A stretch of DNA of 64,000 nucleotides from Cladosporium sp. IMV 00045 (lineage: Eukaryota > Ascomycota > Dothideomycetes > Cladosporiales > Cladosporiaceae), in assembly GCA_001931905.2 (NCBI GenBank), contig MSJI02000074.1:1-64000 (forward strand), in the 5' to 3' direction. The position numbers and the translations under genes are program-made. This document shows, piece after piece, positions 42,612-54,313 of this stretch (position 1 is the stretch's first letter; the number at the start of each line of letters is the position of its first letter). Below the pieces are notes generated by a model. It was given only the letters and a program-made list of their open reading frames with translations, was not told where the DNA came from and made no database searches.

Positions 42612-44433
42612 ATGGGTTGGCCATATAAATTTGTTGATCTCTCAGATGCCCAGAAGGAGCATCGCCGCGTACTCCTCGATGGCTACGGGTTGATTGCACA
42701 GGTGTCAGCTGGCGTGGTTCTTCTTGCAATACAGCTGGTCTTCCTAGTCCTGTGGATCAACCGCAGCCAGCACAAAAGGGACCAACTTGATGCTCCCGGT
42801 TCCCCGGTCAGAAGTATGCCGAGAAAAGTAGACGTCGTTTTCGTGCGATCGAACAGTGGTGGCGGCGATTGTCTTGGTGGACCGGCGACTCGTGTGAGAT
42901 ATTTGGCGAATATATCGGCACTAATGGCCAAGTCACGGGTGCTTTCTTCTGGACCGTCTGGCTCTTGGTCCTATCCTTCTCCGAGACGGGTGATGGTAAG
43001 GGCGACTTCTCGGGCAGAACAGGGCATATGCTTACTTTCCATTAGATTATCTTCACCTCACAAAACGATTCGGGATCATCGGAGCGTCGCAATTGCCATT
43101 CCACTACCTTCTCATCTGGAAGTCCTCTTGGTCTCCGCTACAAACTTTGACAAGAGCCTCACACGAGACGCTCAATGCCTATCACCAATTGCTGGGCCGG
43201 ATCGTGACGTTCCTAGTGGTCTTGCACGCAGGATTCTATCTCAACTTCTACGTTCAGAATAACCTTCTGGGAAGCAAGCTCAAAGAGGCGTATGTGCTGT
43301 GCGGCGTTGCAGGACTCATCTCTTTGATGGCTATAGGAACCACCGCCTTAGCTCCAGTGAGAAGATGGAGCTACCGTGCCTTCTACGCCGTGCATGTGGT
43401 TCTCGCCACCGCTCTTGTCCCCGTTCTGTTCTTCCACGTCGGCCATATTCGGATCTATCTGTACGAAACCGCCGCAATATATGTGTTGAACGCTGCGGTG
43501 CGTTGGATATTCGCCTCAGACCACCGCGGTAGTATCAGATCGCTGCCCAATACTTCACTGGTCGAGATCACGATTCCCATCGACTCGTCAAGCAGATCAA
43601 AACGCCTCACCAAAAGCATCAGACCCGGCCAGCATGCATACATTTCTCTCGCCGGAAACCCACTGCTACGCACTTTCCGCAGCAATCCTTTCACCGTTGC
43701 CTCAATCCCCAGCACCGACGGCCACATCAAATTTGTCGCGCGGGTCCTAGACGGCAACACCATGAAGCTGATGTCGAGCGCACACAGAGATTCAACGGAA
43801 GTACGAGCTGATTTGACTATTGAAGGCGCGTATGGACTAGGCACGCATGAAGACCAGCTACTACGGTATGATCGCGTGCTGTTTGTCGCAGGCGGCGTAG
43901 GGGCGACTTTCATTGTCCCTCTCTACCGGCAACTCCTAGCGGACCTCAGTCCGGGCAAGGGCAGCTACCGGCGTCAGAAAGTGAGCTTTGTGTGGGTTGC
44001 AAGATCGCAATCGGAGGTCACTTGGGCGATTCCTGAGAACCAACAGGAGAAAGAGGGCTTTATTGAACGATTCAAACTCTACATCACGAAGGGCGATAGC
44101 TCTGCTGCTGATGAGGGCGGTCGTGCGATCGATATCGACGACGAAGGCGCTGAGTCGAACGGCATTGAGCTCGAGGAGCATAAGCAGCTGCTTTCGGATG
44201 AAGCTACTGCCAGCAATGACACACCCATGGGGCGCAGCGAGTTTCTGATCAATGTCGGTCGTCCGAACCTACAGCGCTTGATTGATCAAACCATGGCTCA
44301 TGGTGGGAGCGAGCGCGTCGCTATTGTGGTCTGTGGGCCGAAAGGCTTGAGCCGGAAGTTGCGACAGGAGATAACACCTTGGATCAAGAAAGGAAGGGAT
44401 GTTTGGTTCCACGATGAAAGTTTCAGTCTATAG
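42612..44433 (+). CDS. Ferric reductase (FRE/NOX-type), with apparent frameshift
   Basis: Flavocytochrome that would pass electrons from NAD(P)H through FAD and two hemes to Fe(III) at the plasma membrane. The N-terminus starts MGWPYKFVDLS with a first TM (IAQVSAGVVLLAIQLVFLVLW). A clear 50-nt intron spans 42996-43045 (GTAAGG..TTAG) and joins SFSETGD to DYLHLTKRFGI. Later segments give the heme-binding ferric-reductase TM domain (HQLLGRIVTFLVVLHAGFYL), the FAD-binding motif variant FRSNPFTVASIP (Asn where His is usual), and the NAD(P)-binding VLFVAGGVGATFIVPLYRQL. Between about 42780 and 42820 the frame must change: DAPGSPV in one frame continues as KYAEKSRRRF in another. One missing A near 42811-42813 would explain this; a non-canonical intron is a weaker alternative. 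Confidence 0.8.
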
Positions 44434-44631
44434 ACAATCCGGCTTTGGAGAAATTCAACCCTAGACCTGCTTTGGTTTCTGACGGACGGTTGCATAGTGC
44501 TTATTCCCCCTCCCAACAGCCATCACAACAATATACTGCAGACCCTCCAAACGCCACCAACTCAATACCACTGAGACAAGCTTCCTACCCTACGACCTTC
44601 CCTACCTACCAGCAGCAGAATCGCAGAATAC

Positions 44632-45630
44632 TCAACCCTTTCCATTGATCTCCCTCTCCCATTTAATCTCCGACATATTCGCGATCCTGCCACTCTCATT
44701 GGCCTTCCACGCCCTCTCCGCCATCTCCTTGCGGTGCCTGATATAGGCCGTCAACTTGCCCACGGGCTTGCCCTCCCCCGTGAAAATCTCCGGATGAGCA
44801 TCCATAAAAGTCTCCAGCTGCTCGTGCATCTTGTCACCTTCCGCGGCGCGAAGCTGCGAGTGCTTGGTGCAGGAAAGCGGGTGGTCGTTGGGGTGGTGAG
44901 AAGGCGAGAAGATCGGTTTCTGCAACTCGAGCTCGCCAACTTGGTGCGCGAAGTTCTTTGGATACTCCCCGTTGGGGCCTTCGAGGGAGGCGATCATGGA
45001 GTCGACAATGAGGGTCATGGTTGCGTCGTCCTCGTCGTGCTCGCCCTGCTCGCCATCGACAGACTTCACGTCCCAACTCACACGGTCGGCCATGAAGCCC
45101 AACTCAAACTTGAGATCGAAGATCGAATCGCAGACGCCGACGCTGTCCATGACGTTCTCAACGGCATCTCTGCCCTGCACTTCGATGAACTCCGAATCGA
45201 CGAAATCACCACCCTGCTTCACCTTCGCCTCCCAGAAACCCTGGGACGGCTCGGCGTCGGTGCCGTCGTGCTTGGTGACTTGCTCCTTGCGCCAACGGAC
45301 CCAGATGCCGTGGCTCTCGAGTTGGCCCTTGCGGTCGAAGTACTTGTCGGTGACAAGTTTGCGGGTGAGACGATTGAGGAGTTTGCGGGACGAGACAGGA
45401 GTTGCGGAGAGGTAAAAGGGTCGGTTTGGAGGGATCGTTGACAAGAGCCTTGAGGCGGGCGTGGGAACGAACTTGCGCTCGACCTCGAGAAGAGAAGTGA
45501 GGAAGCGTTGCTTAAGGCCTTGTTCAAAGCAGACATCGTGAAGACGTTGACTCGATCTAGTTTGGTAGAAGCGAAAGTTTCCTAGATATTTCGTAGAACA
45601 CGTTTTGTTGTAGTGCAGGACTCGAGTCAA
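44632..45630 (-). CDS. CYTH-domain (thiamine triphosphatase-like) protein, start uncertain
   Basis: A CYTH/triphosphate tunnel-like domain: LLEVERKF is the family signature ExExK, followed by GIWVRWRKEQ and FWEAKVKQGGDF, basic/acidic strands that coordinate triphosphate and metal. Fungal relatives are annotated as thiamine-triphosphatase-like enzymes; the substrate is not proven. The C-terminal helical tail (KLTAYIRHRKEMAERAW) is also family-like. The frame that encodes EVERKF contains no ATG upstream of the domain, back to the TTG at 45630 and beyond. A different frame has an ATG at 45536 overlapping the same bases. A hidden upstream exon, a near-cognate start or a one-base indel between 45536 and 45495 could solve it. 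The catalytic region itself looks intact. Confidence 0.75.
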   Translation of the reverse strand: MTRVLHYNKTCSTKYLGNFRFYQTRSSQRLHDVCFEQGLKQRFLTSLLEVERKFVPTPASRLLSTIPPNRPFYLSATPVSSRKLLNRLTRKLVTDKYFDRKGQLESHGIWVRWRKEQVTKHDGTDAEPSQGFWEAKVKQGGDFVDSEFIEVQGRDAVENVMDSVGVCDSIFDLKFELGFMADRVSWDVKSVDGEQGEHDEDDATMTLIVDSMIASLEGPNGEYPKNFAHQVGELELQKPIFSPSHHPNDHPLSCTKHSQLRAAEGDKMHEQLETFMDAHPEIFTGEGKPVGKLTAYIRHRKEMAERAWKANESGRIANMSEIKWEREINGKG

Positions 45631-45924
45631 AAGTAGTCGATGTGTTGGAAGGTAGTAAGTGTTGGTATGTAAGTAAAAAAGGAGGAAAAAAGAAGAAGCC
45701 GAAAAGTAGAACTTATAGTCACAAGACGAGAAGCAAGATACGGGAACGACGACGGCCGCAGTAGTTGCTTATGAGTGAATGCAAGAACTTACGTGAACGC
45801 TAAGCTAACAATGTAATTGAAAGCAGCCATGAAAGGCGATTAAACCAGTTAATTCGAAGCATCCAAAAAGACAGTCAGATAAGTGAAGTCTGCGCCAGAT
45901 GCCGCTTCACTTAACTTCTCTGCC
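45631..45924. other. Intergenic region
   Basis: Short AT-rich stretch upstream of the CYTH gene and downstream of the GTPase gene. No gene. Confidence 0.4.
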
Positions 45925-48319
45925 TCACGTGGCTCCCCAAATGCAGCCAAAGTTCTTGGTGCAATGCTCCTCAATCTCAAACCCATCGATATTCGCCCTC
46001 GAACCGACGCTGTAAGCGGCAAGACCGTTCTTGTACAAGATCATCCATTGCTCTGCATCTTCTGGATTCAGGGCGATCGTCTGCATAGCACGACACTTGG
46101 TTAGCCTCACATTTCGTATGGTTAGAACATCGATTGGATTAGGACTTACATGAATACTCGTCTCCCCATTAATTCCCGTCCTGATCTTATCAGCCAGACC
46201 CGGATACTTCCCCTTCAAATCCCAACACCTGCTCCCGTTGAACTTGACGGCCACCCAAGTGCCGTCGATTCCCAGATAGAATTTCTCGACGTCCTTCATC
46301 GTGCCGCCAAGATACGTTTCGGCATCCTGCGGGATTTTGTACGAAGCGCCCCAAGTCGTGCGGATGAAGTAGAAACCGTTCTGGCCCAGGGAGACGCAGG
46401 TCGGACAGCCGTATTGTTCGTACGTTGTGAGGTACTTCTCGGCTTCGGGGTAGTGTGCGATGAACTCGTCGCTGCGCTGCGTGAAGCATTGCATCAGTTC
46501 GTCGTGGAAGTGGATGTAGTATGAGTCGCCTTCTCCGAATACCACGCAGCGGTTGCCGTTGTTGTCCGCTAGGCGTGCGGGTGGGAATTCTTTGCATAGG
46601 TTCGCGCTCATGTCGCTCACGCATGCTGCGAGGTAGTAGCTATCGCCCCAGAAAGTGATGCTGGCTGGCCAAAGTATGAGGCTGTTGATACCAGGTGGTG
46701 AGCGGACGCGTGGCTTGTTGACCGATGAGATGGTGGTGCTTGGTACTGGTGTGGTTTCTATCTTCGCGTAATTCGCAGGGAAGAGCCCGGTGCGGCCGTT
46801 GAGCTGACCGGTCCACCAGTCGTTTGAACTCGCAGTTTTCGAGACAACCTGGATACGATCTCCTTTCTTGAAAGTCAGATCTCCAAGCGCTTGGCCGTCG
46901 AAGTCATACAATGCCGTCGCGTATTCCGGGTCAGGTTTCTTCGGCAGTTGCATCGAGTCGAGTTTGGCTTGGAGAGCCTCCATTTCTTTCATATGTTTCG
47001 CTGCTGCGTCGTCTTTGGCCTTGATTTGGTCTTCAAGAGCTTTCTGTCTCCGCTCTTGCTCTCGTTTTGTTTTCTCCATCATCTCTCTGGCTTCAGCACT
47101 GACTCTCTCAGCCTCCTCGAGCGCTTTCTTCATTTTGGCGAATCTTTCCTCTTGCAGGCGCTCGAGACTGACTTGCAAAGATGAATGCTCTTTGTCAAGC
47201 TTACGGACACGCTCATTCATTTCGTCTTGGTGCTGCTTCAGAATGTCGGCCGTCTCTCTGTCTCGAGCCGCAAGTGCTTCCCTCATATCTGCCTGAGACT
47301 CCGCGATCTGTTTGGCAAAGCGTTGACGTTCCTTCGCAATAGCATCGTCCACGGCTTGGCCAGCTGCCGTACTTGCAAGATCCTTGCCTTCGTCGACCAT
47401 CTGCGCCTGGATATCCAGAATAATCTTGGGCTTGGCAACATTGTGACCCGTCAAGCTGTCGATGATGCTGAGAGCGGATTCTCGGTTGTTGTAGTGTCGA
47501 TGAATCTGGCTGCCTCGCTCAATCATGTAGCCCCAGAAGTTGTGAGTTTCTTTCAACTGTCTCTCACGTTCAATGCCATCTGCCTCCTGTACTCGCTCCC
47601 ACTGGCAGGTGGCCAGGACGACATTGGAAAGGTTCTGGTCACCACAAAGACGCTTGAACATGTGCAAATTCCGCATTCCAGATCCCTGCATACGTGGATC
47701 GATGATGCGGTGAAGTAGCAGCAAACCATTGAGTTTCACCTGATTCGAGTAGGATGCAGTAAGCCAGGAAGCGATCTCTCGGAGGACCTGAAATGAGATC
47801 AACCAAGTCAGCTAAAGTCCGAGTGACTCTCCCCTCATGAACTAAACCACTCGTGCATATACCATCGGAGTCCAGCTAGATTGCCACTTGGCCACTACGG
47901 AAGAAGAAAGTAAAACAACTCACCTCCGTATCCGACCTATCCGTATCATCAAAGCCCGGTGTGTCAATGAGGTAAACATTAACACCCCGATGCTTGCAGA
48001 GAAAAACGCCGACTTCCTGCGTGCAAGCCTGCAGGTTGTGGCCAATGCTGACCTCCTTGTCGGTGCACTTTGAGATGAAAGTGCTCTTTCCTGCGCCTGT
48101 GACGCCTAGCACGGCGATGAAAACATCGCCCTCCGCGGGTTCATAGCCATCTCTGAAAGCGCGTTGATCGACTTGCGTTATTGTCTCGTTGGACGACAGA
48201 TTCTCATCGGCGCCTGCGGTGACTTGTCGCTCCTTGTTATCGGGTTTGGGTTTGGGAGACATCGCGTCTTCACTGTCGATCAGACCGTCTTTGCCACGTG
48301 TGAAGCCGTACCGCACCAT
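45925..48319 (-). CDS. AIG1-like GTPase with coiled coil, SH3 domain and repeat C-terminus
   Basis: Three exons: 48319-47924, 47787-46150 and 46080-45925, all phase 0; 729 residues. The G domain has the P-loop GVTGAGKST (residues 72-80) and DTPGFDD (119-125), followed by helices conserved with the neighbour GTPase (MRNLHMFKRLCGD, ERERQLKETHNFWGYMIERG). Residues about 277-412 are a charged coiled coil. An SH3 domain (about 423-475) has ALYDFDG, the acidic loop, NDWWTGQL and GLFPANYAKI. The last 230 residues hold four or five degenerate units of hydrophobic core plus an aromatic-Gly turn (for example FWGDSYYLAA, FGEGDSYYIHF, LGQNGFYFIRT, LYKNGLAAYSV), suggesting a beta-rich repeat fold. AIG1-like GTPases act at membranes by nucleotide-dependent oligomerisation; here the SH3 and repeat parts may sense or recruit a partner. 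It is divergently oriented to the gene at 49715. Confidence 0.82.
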
Positions 48320-49714
48320 GGTGACTTGTCAAGGCTTGTATGTACTTGAGCTTTCTGGCGTAGTTACGCAAAATAGGGCAAGGGAACAAGCCCGCCTTCG
48401 ATGTACACGTCGGGGGACTCAGTCTGACCCTGACCCCATCCTCGCCCTGCATGAAGGCAGAAGGTCTACCATCGACAGTCGCGCCGCTTCAGGCATCTTT
48501 GGCTTGCCAGCCACTTCTCAGCCGACATGGAGGACAGGGCATGGGAGAAAGGCGCCCTCGGCGATCCCGTTGTTTGGTCATGTCGGATCAGGAACGCCCG
48601 CCTGCGTCCGCTATCGCTTCGCATCATCAGGCCATGGATGTAGACCATGCTTGTGTCGGCTTAGAGCGGGCGAATGGATCACCCGTGGCCATGCATAGAC
48701 GGCGACAGTGGGCTGTCCTTGTTATCCGAGGCGTTTTGCTAATTGAAAAGGCGTGCGCCATCGGCCCGGTTGGATGGCGTCGTTTGCCGAAAACGGTCGT
48801 CCTCGTTCAGCTGGCTTTCCATGTCGTCTTCGACATCGATTTTCTATTGGTCGCCCACGTCACGCAAGATCGGAAACATTGGTGAAACAAGCACTACCGA
48901 ATGGCACGCATCTCGCAAGACCATCATGAGAGCCATACAGCCATCAGGCATATTGGTCTACACATCCACACTCTCCCACCATCCTCTCGTATCCAACGCC
49001 TTGCATGGCGAGACGCTGCTGCCCCTGGCACAACTGCAGGTTTTCGATAGCCGGATGTTGCTGCCCGCGCCACAATGCATGTCGTGAAGCCCAAACCGGT
49101 GTAGGTGTAGCGGAGCCAGATCCTTTGGAGTAACCGCTTTGAACAGGCTGTACGACTTGAGAACCAATGAAGGGGCTTGGGGCTGAGGGCGAGGCTGAAT
49201 ACCTGTCAGGCGATCATGCTTGCATGCATGTTGCTTGAGGGTAGTCGCTTGTTCGTGGTAGGGCTAATCTCGTGGTTGGTTGGCTTGTACTTCATGTCGG
49301 AAAGATTGGCTGCCGGTTTATGCGTTCAAAAGACGGCTTCCTCGTTTGTCGCTACCATTATCGAAAAGACCAAATATAACCACTCGTGAGACTGCTGGGA
49401 TTGCCGATTTTGGATCCGTCGTCTCGATCAGTTGTTCAATATCCCTCGCCGATTGCTGACTCGTTCGGCATCAATCTATACGAATCCTAGGATCAACAAA
49501 CCATTCTTTCTAGGTATTCTTTTTGCTTTGCATTCACTGTCCCAAAATCCCGCCTTCTAAAAACGACTACCTCTCTATCCCTTCCACGACCTCATCCAAA
49601 CAACACGATTACCAGCAGCATAATTACCACCATCTTCCTCACGACCAACGGGGAACTCCTTCAAACAAGTAACCAAACCACCAACTGACGAACACCAAAC
49701 CACAACCCGCAAAA
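48320..49714. promoter_or_regulatory. Divergent promoter region of the GTPase pair
   Basis: 1.4 kb separates the start codons of the two divergent AIG1-like GTPase genes, so the pair may be co-regulated. No supported gene lies between them; small frames on both strands lack family resemblance. The 200 bases before the plus-strand ATG are A/C-rich, leader-like. Confidence 0.45.
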
Positions 49715-51433
49715 ATGACCACTCCCACCTCTTCCACGACCCCCACCCCCACCTCTCCCACCGACAATGCCCCTACACCCACGAGCACCACCGCCCCCAC
49801 CTCTCCAAAACCCACCTCCCCTACCACCCCCAATGCTGGCACCAAAATCCCCACAAACCTCACCCAAGACGACATCGTCATCGCCCTCATGGGAATCACC
49901 GGCTCGGGGAAAAGCACCTTCATCTCCCTGCTTGCGGACGACTTCGTACGGGTGGGCCATGAGTTGAGTTCTTGTACGTACTGTCCTCCTTGAGGATTGA
50001 TATTGGGAGTTATGTTGGGAGCTGCTGGTAGGTGTTGATGCTGATGGCTGGACTGACGAGACTGAGATTAGGCACGGCCGACATTGAGGTGCATTCGTTC
50101 ATATACAAAAACACGCGAAGGGTGTATCTCATCGACACGCCCGGGTTTGACGATACGAACCGCACCGGTAAGCTAGGAGCGTCCCCAATCAAACCATTTT
50201 GAAAAGAAAAATGGACACCCCTAGACTAATGACCCATCGCGATCGCAAGACACCGACGTCCTCAAACTCCTCGCCTTCTTCCTCACCACCACCTACGCCT
50301 CCACCTCCCTCCAACTCTCCGGGATAATCTACTGCCACCGCATCAGCGACACGCGCATGGGCGGCTCCTCCCTGAAAAACCTCAACATGTTCAAGAAACT
50401 CTGCGGCGAAGACGCCTACGCCTCCATCACCCTCGCGACCACAATGTGGAGCAACCTGAACGGGCCGACGCTCTCCTTCGACACCGGCGTTGCGCGAGAG
50501 CGCGAGCTGCTCAGCAGGCGCGAGTGGTGGGGCCTCATGCGCGAGCGCGGGAGTAAAGTGATCCGCCACGACGGCAGTCGCGAGAGCGCGCTGGCCATCG
50601 TAGCGGGTCTCGTGGAGCGGCGCGAGAAATCCGGCCCTGTGGTTCTGAATATCCAGAAAGAAATGATCGACGACAAACTCTCGCTCGAAGACACCGCGGC
50701 GGGCCAAGAAGTGGAGCGCGAGCTCACGCAGGCAAAGAAGAAATTCCAAGAGCAGATCGGCGAACTGCAAGAGTCGTACGACGACGCTCTGAAAGAAAGA
50801 GACGAGCAGCTCGCACAAGTTCTGGCCGAGCAGAGGGAGGATTTGGAGAAGAAGCTGGCGCGGGCGGGCGAGGCGCAGGAGAATTTGAAGATCACGTTCG
50901 AGAAGCTCTGCGAGGAGAAAACGGCCGAGTACGCCGTGATGGCGCAGGAGATGAAAGCAGAGCGCGCCGCGCGGGAAGCGGAATACGCGGCGCGAGCGAG
51001 CGAGTTAGACAGGTTGCAAGAAGAGCAAGAGAAAGACGCCGAGCGGCACCGCGTCGAGAGGGAGAAGTACGAAACCCAGCGCGCGGAAGCAGATAAGCGC
51101 ATGCAAGAGCTCCTCTCCGCGCAGAAGACTACCGAAGCCGAGCGCGCGCGCGAGGATAAAGAAAAACTCGACCGCATGCAGGCGCAGATGGAGCAGCGGT
51201 TTGCGTGGGAGAGGCAGCAGGCGGCGCAGCAGCAGCAGGCGATTCAGGCGCAGATGGCGCAACTGCAGCAGGCGAAGCCGAGTAAGGAGAAGTCGAGTTT
51301 GATGCCGTTGATTAGTCTGTTTGCGGGCGTGGCGACGTCCGGCATTGGGTTGTTGACGTTGAATCCGACGGCGGTGTTGAGTGGGATTGGGACGGCGTTG
51401 GATGGGCTTTCGGGCGCGGGGGGTGAGCAGTGA
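49715..51433 (+). CDS. AIG1-like GTPase with long coiled coil and hydrophobic tail
   Basis: Three exons: 49715-49973, 50072-50167 and 50250-51433 (donors GTACGT and GTAAGC; acceptors TTAG and CAAG), in phase; 512 residues. A Pro/Thr/Ser-rich tail of about 50 residues precedes the G domain: P-loop GITGSGKST (60-68) and DTPGFDDT (108-115), then GSSLKNLNMFKKLCGED and ERELLSRREWWGLMRERG, closely matching the neighbour on the other strand. Residues about 230-450 form a very charged coiled coil. The C-terminus has a hydrophobic stretch (SLMPLISLFAGVATSGIGLL) that could insert into or lie on a membrane. There is no SH3 domain. The likely role is membrane-associated, GTP-dependent self-assembly; partner and target are unknown. 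It probably arose by duplication with the divergent neighbour. Confidence 0.83.
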
Positions 51434-51619
51434 TGGGCTTGTTGGTTGTTGGTCTCTGCGAGTTATGGAGTTATGATACAACGATGCTGAATGAAGGTGT
51501 TTCTCAATGTCTGGAACGGTTAGGTTACTTTTCAGTTTTTACATGCTAGGAATGTCCAACAAATACATGCAACTCAGACATCTCATCTCAAGAACTCGCA
51601 TATCCAATCTTTAGATAGT

Positions 51620-54313
51620 CTAAAACCCGACAGCCCTCATCAGCCCATACCCAACCGTCACAATAATGCCATACGAAACAACACTAGCAGGAATGCCCCT
51701 AGTAATAAAATGCCTGACCTGCAGGTACCTCTGGCCCGTCTGGGGATCCTCCATCATGATGGCGGTCATATTTGGAAAACCCGAAGTAGGCAGGCCCATG
51801 GCGGCGGAAGCCATGAGGACGCTGGCCATAACGAGCAAATTGGGATGCGGCTCGGCCATGCCGGCGCCGACCTGCTGGACCAAGGGCAGGACGATCAGGG
51901 CGGCGACGGTGTGGGAGATGAAAGTGGCCACGACGCCGATCAGGCCGGCGAAGACGCACATGACGGCGTAGAGGGACAGGTCTTCGACGCGGTCGGTGAT
52001 GGCTGTAGCAATGGTGTGGAGGAGGCCGGAAGAGTTGACGGCTTTTCCGAGAGCAAGACCGCCAGCGGCCAGGATGATGATGGTCCAGAGGAAGTTATTG
52101 AAGTCTTCTTTGGTAAGGATGCCAGTGCCAAAGAAGAGAACGATAGGGATGATGGCGACAACACCCATGTCACCGAAAATGCCCTCCAATTGATGGCTAA
52201 CACACCAAAGCACGATTGTCAGAAGAGTGACGAAAGTGATGAAGTATTGAATCCCGGTGAAGCGGTCTTTCATGGGCCTAATAGGAACGATGGTGGTGTT
52301 GCGGCCGGGACGGAATGTGAGCAAAAGAAGAATCCAGATCAAGACGATGGAAACGATGCAGACGGGAAGGGCAATGAAAAACCAAATGCCCCATCCTGGC
52401 GCGGGGTTCATGTTCTGAAGAGCGATCAAGTTCTGAGGAGAGGCGATTGGAGAAGCAGCACCGCCAATATTGCTGGCAAGAGCAATACCCAGAAGGAGGG
52501 CCTTCGTCATGTCGGAGTCCGCGGGCAGGTTGCGAAGGATGGGCTGTAAAGAGTCAGCTGCATAGCCTTGATATGACTTGTGGGAATTCACTGACCTGGA
52601 TGATACTGAAGCAAAGCACTGGTGCCGCAACGTTACTGATCCACATACTTGCAAACATAGCCACTCCCATGCATGTCAGCAACACAGTACGTGGCTTGGT
52701 TCCTGCTTTGCTCAACGTGAAGGTCGCCATCATCTTTGCGATGTTGTACTTGCTGAGGGCGGCTGCGATCGTGAAGCCACCAAGTAACAACATGATGACT
52801 GGCGTCCACATTGCTGCAAAGATGTATGATGCGGCAGCTTTTGATGTCAGGCGGGCGTGAGGCTTGTCATCTTGTCGAACGACTTGAAGGACGACCACGA
52901 GGAAGGGAACAAGAAGCGATGTGACGAAAAGTGGTATAGCCTGCGTCGAAGTTAGTGATGTGCCTTCAAGATATGCAAAAGGCGGTGACATACCTCAGTA
53001 GCCCACAACGTGCTCACAAACACCACCAAAGCAAGACAATTCTGCTGCTCAGGCTGGTCCATGATGGGCACCATAAGAAGAATCAAAAACACAGCAATCG
53101 CCGCGACGAGCACCCAGAATGTGCCACTCAAAAGAAATTTGGGGCAGACATAGCGGCCCACAGGAGTCTGCACCTCCTTCGTCGCGCTCTCCTCATTGTC
53201 ACCCTGCAAACGCGCCTTCTTGGGGTCGTCGTTCGAGCCAAGGATTGTACCCCTGATACCCAAATTCGCAGCCTGCGCTTTCCTCTCAATACCTATCATC
53301 TCCCTCCACACGGTGTTACGCTCCCACACGACATGTTCACGAAGGTGCAAGCGAAGTTCCCGACGCGCAAGTTCGAGATCTCCCTTTGTCACAACGTCGG
53401 CGTACGCCTTCTCGACTCGCGCCAAATTCTCGCCCAGGCGGTCCATGGTGGAGGGTTGGAAGGGATAGGCAGGCTTGACGTTCGCCTTGATCCATTTCGA
53501 CTTCAGATTGCGATCGAGAGTCTTGTCGTATTTCTTGAGCACTTTGCTGAAACCAGTCTCGTTGAGCTGGATGAAAGATCGAAGCTCGCAAACGCTGACG
53601 TAGAGGTTGATCGTGCGCTTCTTCAAAGTGATGCCCTCGTCGTACAGCGCTTGCAGTGCATCGTCGCCAAAGTCGTTGAAGGCGGTGCTAGGCCTTCGCC
53701 TGAGATCCGTGGAGCTCCTGTTGTCCCCGTTCTCTCCAGTGGCATAGTCCCTTCCTTTCTTCGAGGATTGACCGTCGCCAGTGGAACGCGTCCTGTGCAA
53801 ATTTGAATGCTCGTTCGCGTCGTCTTCGCTGTCGTCGTCTTCCTCAGGTATGGCGGCCTCCCTACTGCTCATACCAGAGCCGCGCCTCTTCTTGGTGAAA
53901 GTGAAGCTGCGGAAAAGACTTTGCTGTCTCGCCTTGTTCATGGCACTCTGCCTTCTTGCGCCAGCCTCGCCCGCAGCCTCTCCACCTTCATGCTCAGCCT
54001 CAAAGTCCTCCTCATCTCTGAGCAGAGAGTCGATCTCGCCACAAATCTCCAGCTCTTTCAATTGGTAGAAGGAGCATATCTTCTCGAGCTCTTCGTCCAG
54101 CTTGCGCGCGAACAGGGTGTCCGGGTCTTTCCAGCTGGCGTTGCCGTTCAGCAGCGGGCTGGCCTCCGCGTCATGGTCTTGGCCATCCACATGGCCCTGC
54201 TGGTTTATTTGCTTTTCGAGCTGGTAGATCAGCTTCTTGAGGTTGGAGTAGCTGATGTAGTTGGAAGACCAGTCCGGGACGGCATTGAATTGGATGCTGT
54301 GGGAGAACTTCAT
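51620..54313 (-). CDS. SPX-domain low-affinity phosphate transporter (PHO87/90/91-like)
   Basis: Three exons: 54313-52994, 52940-52596 and 52543-51620, all phase 0; 862 residues. The start MKFSHSIQFNAVPDWSSNYI is the canonical SPX N-terminus, which senses inositol pyrophosphates and gates phosphate uptake; LKKLIYQLEKQI and the later TGFSKVLKKYDKTL are its conserved helices. A disordered linker with acidic Ser patches sits inside the SPX region. The C-terminal half is an SLC13/CitT-type permease with about 12 hydrophobic segments (AAMWTPVIMLLLGGFTIAAA, ASNIGGAASPIASPQN, GVVATFISHTVAAL, MASAAMGLPTSGFPN). By family it imports phosphate at the plasma membrane or exports it from the vacuole. The frame is open for 86 more codons upstream but contains no ATG there. 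Confidence 0.92.

Noticed and set aside
50416..51177. Minus-strand 253-codon Ser-rich frame
   Set aside because: Antisense of the Glu/Ala/Arg-rich coiled coil of the plus-strand GTPase.
51710..52549. Plus-strand 279-codon Asp/Gly-rich frame
   Set aside because: Antisense shadow of the phosphate transporter's last exon.
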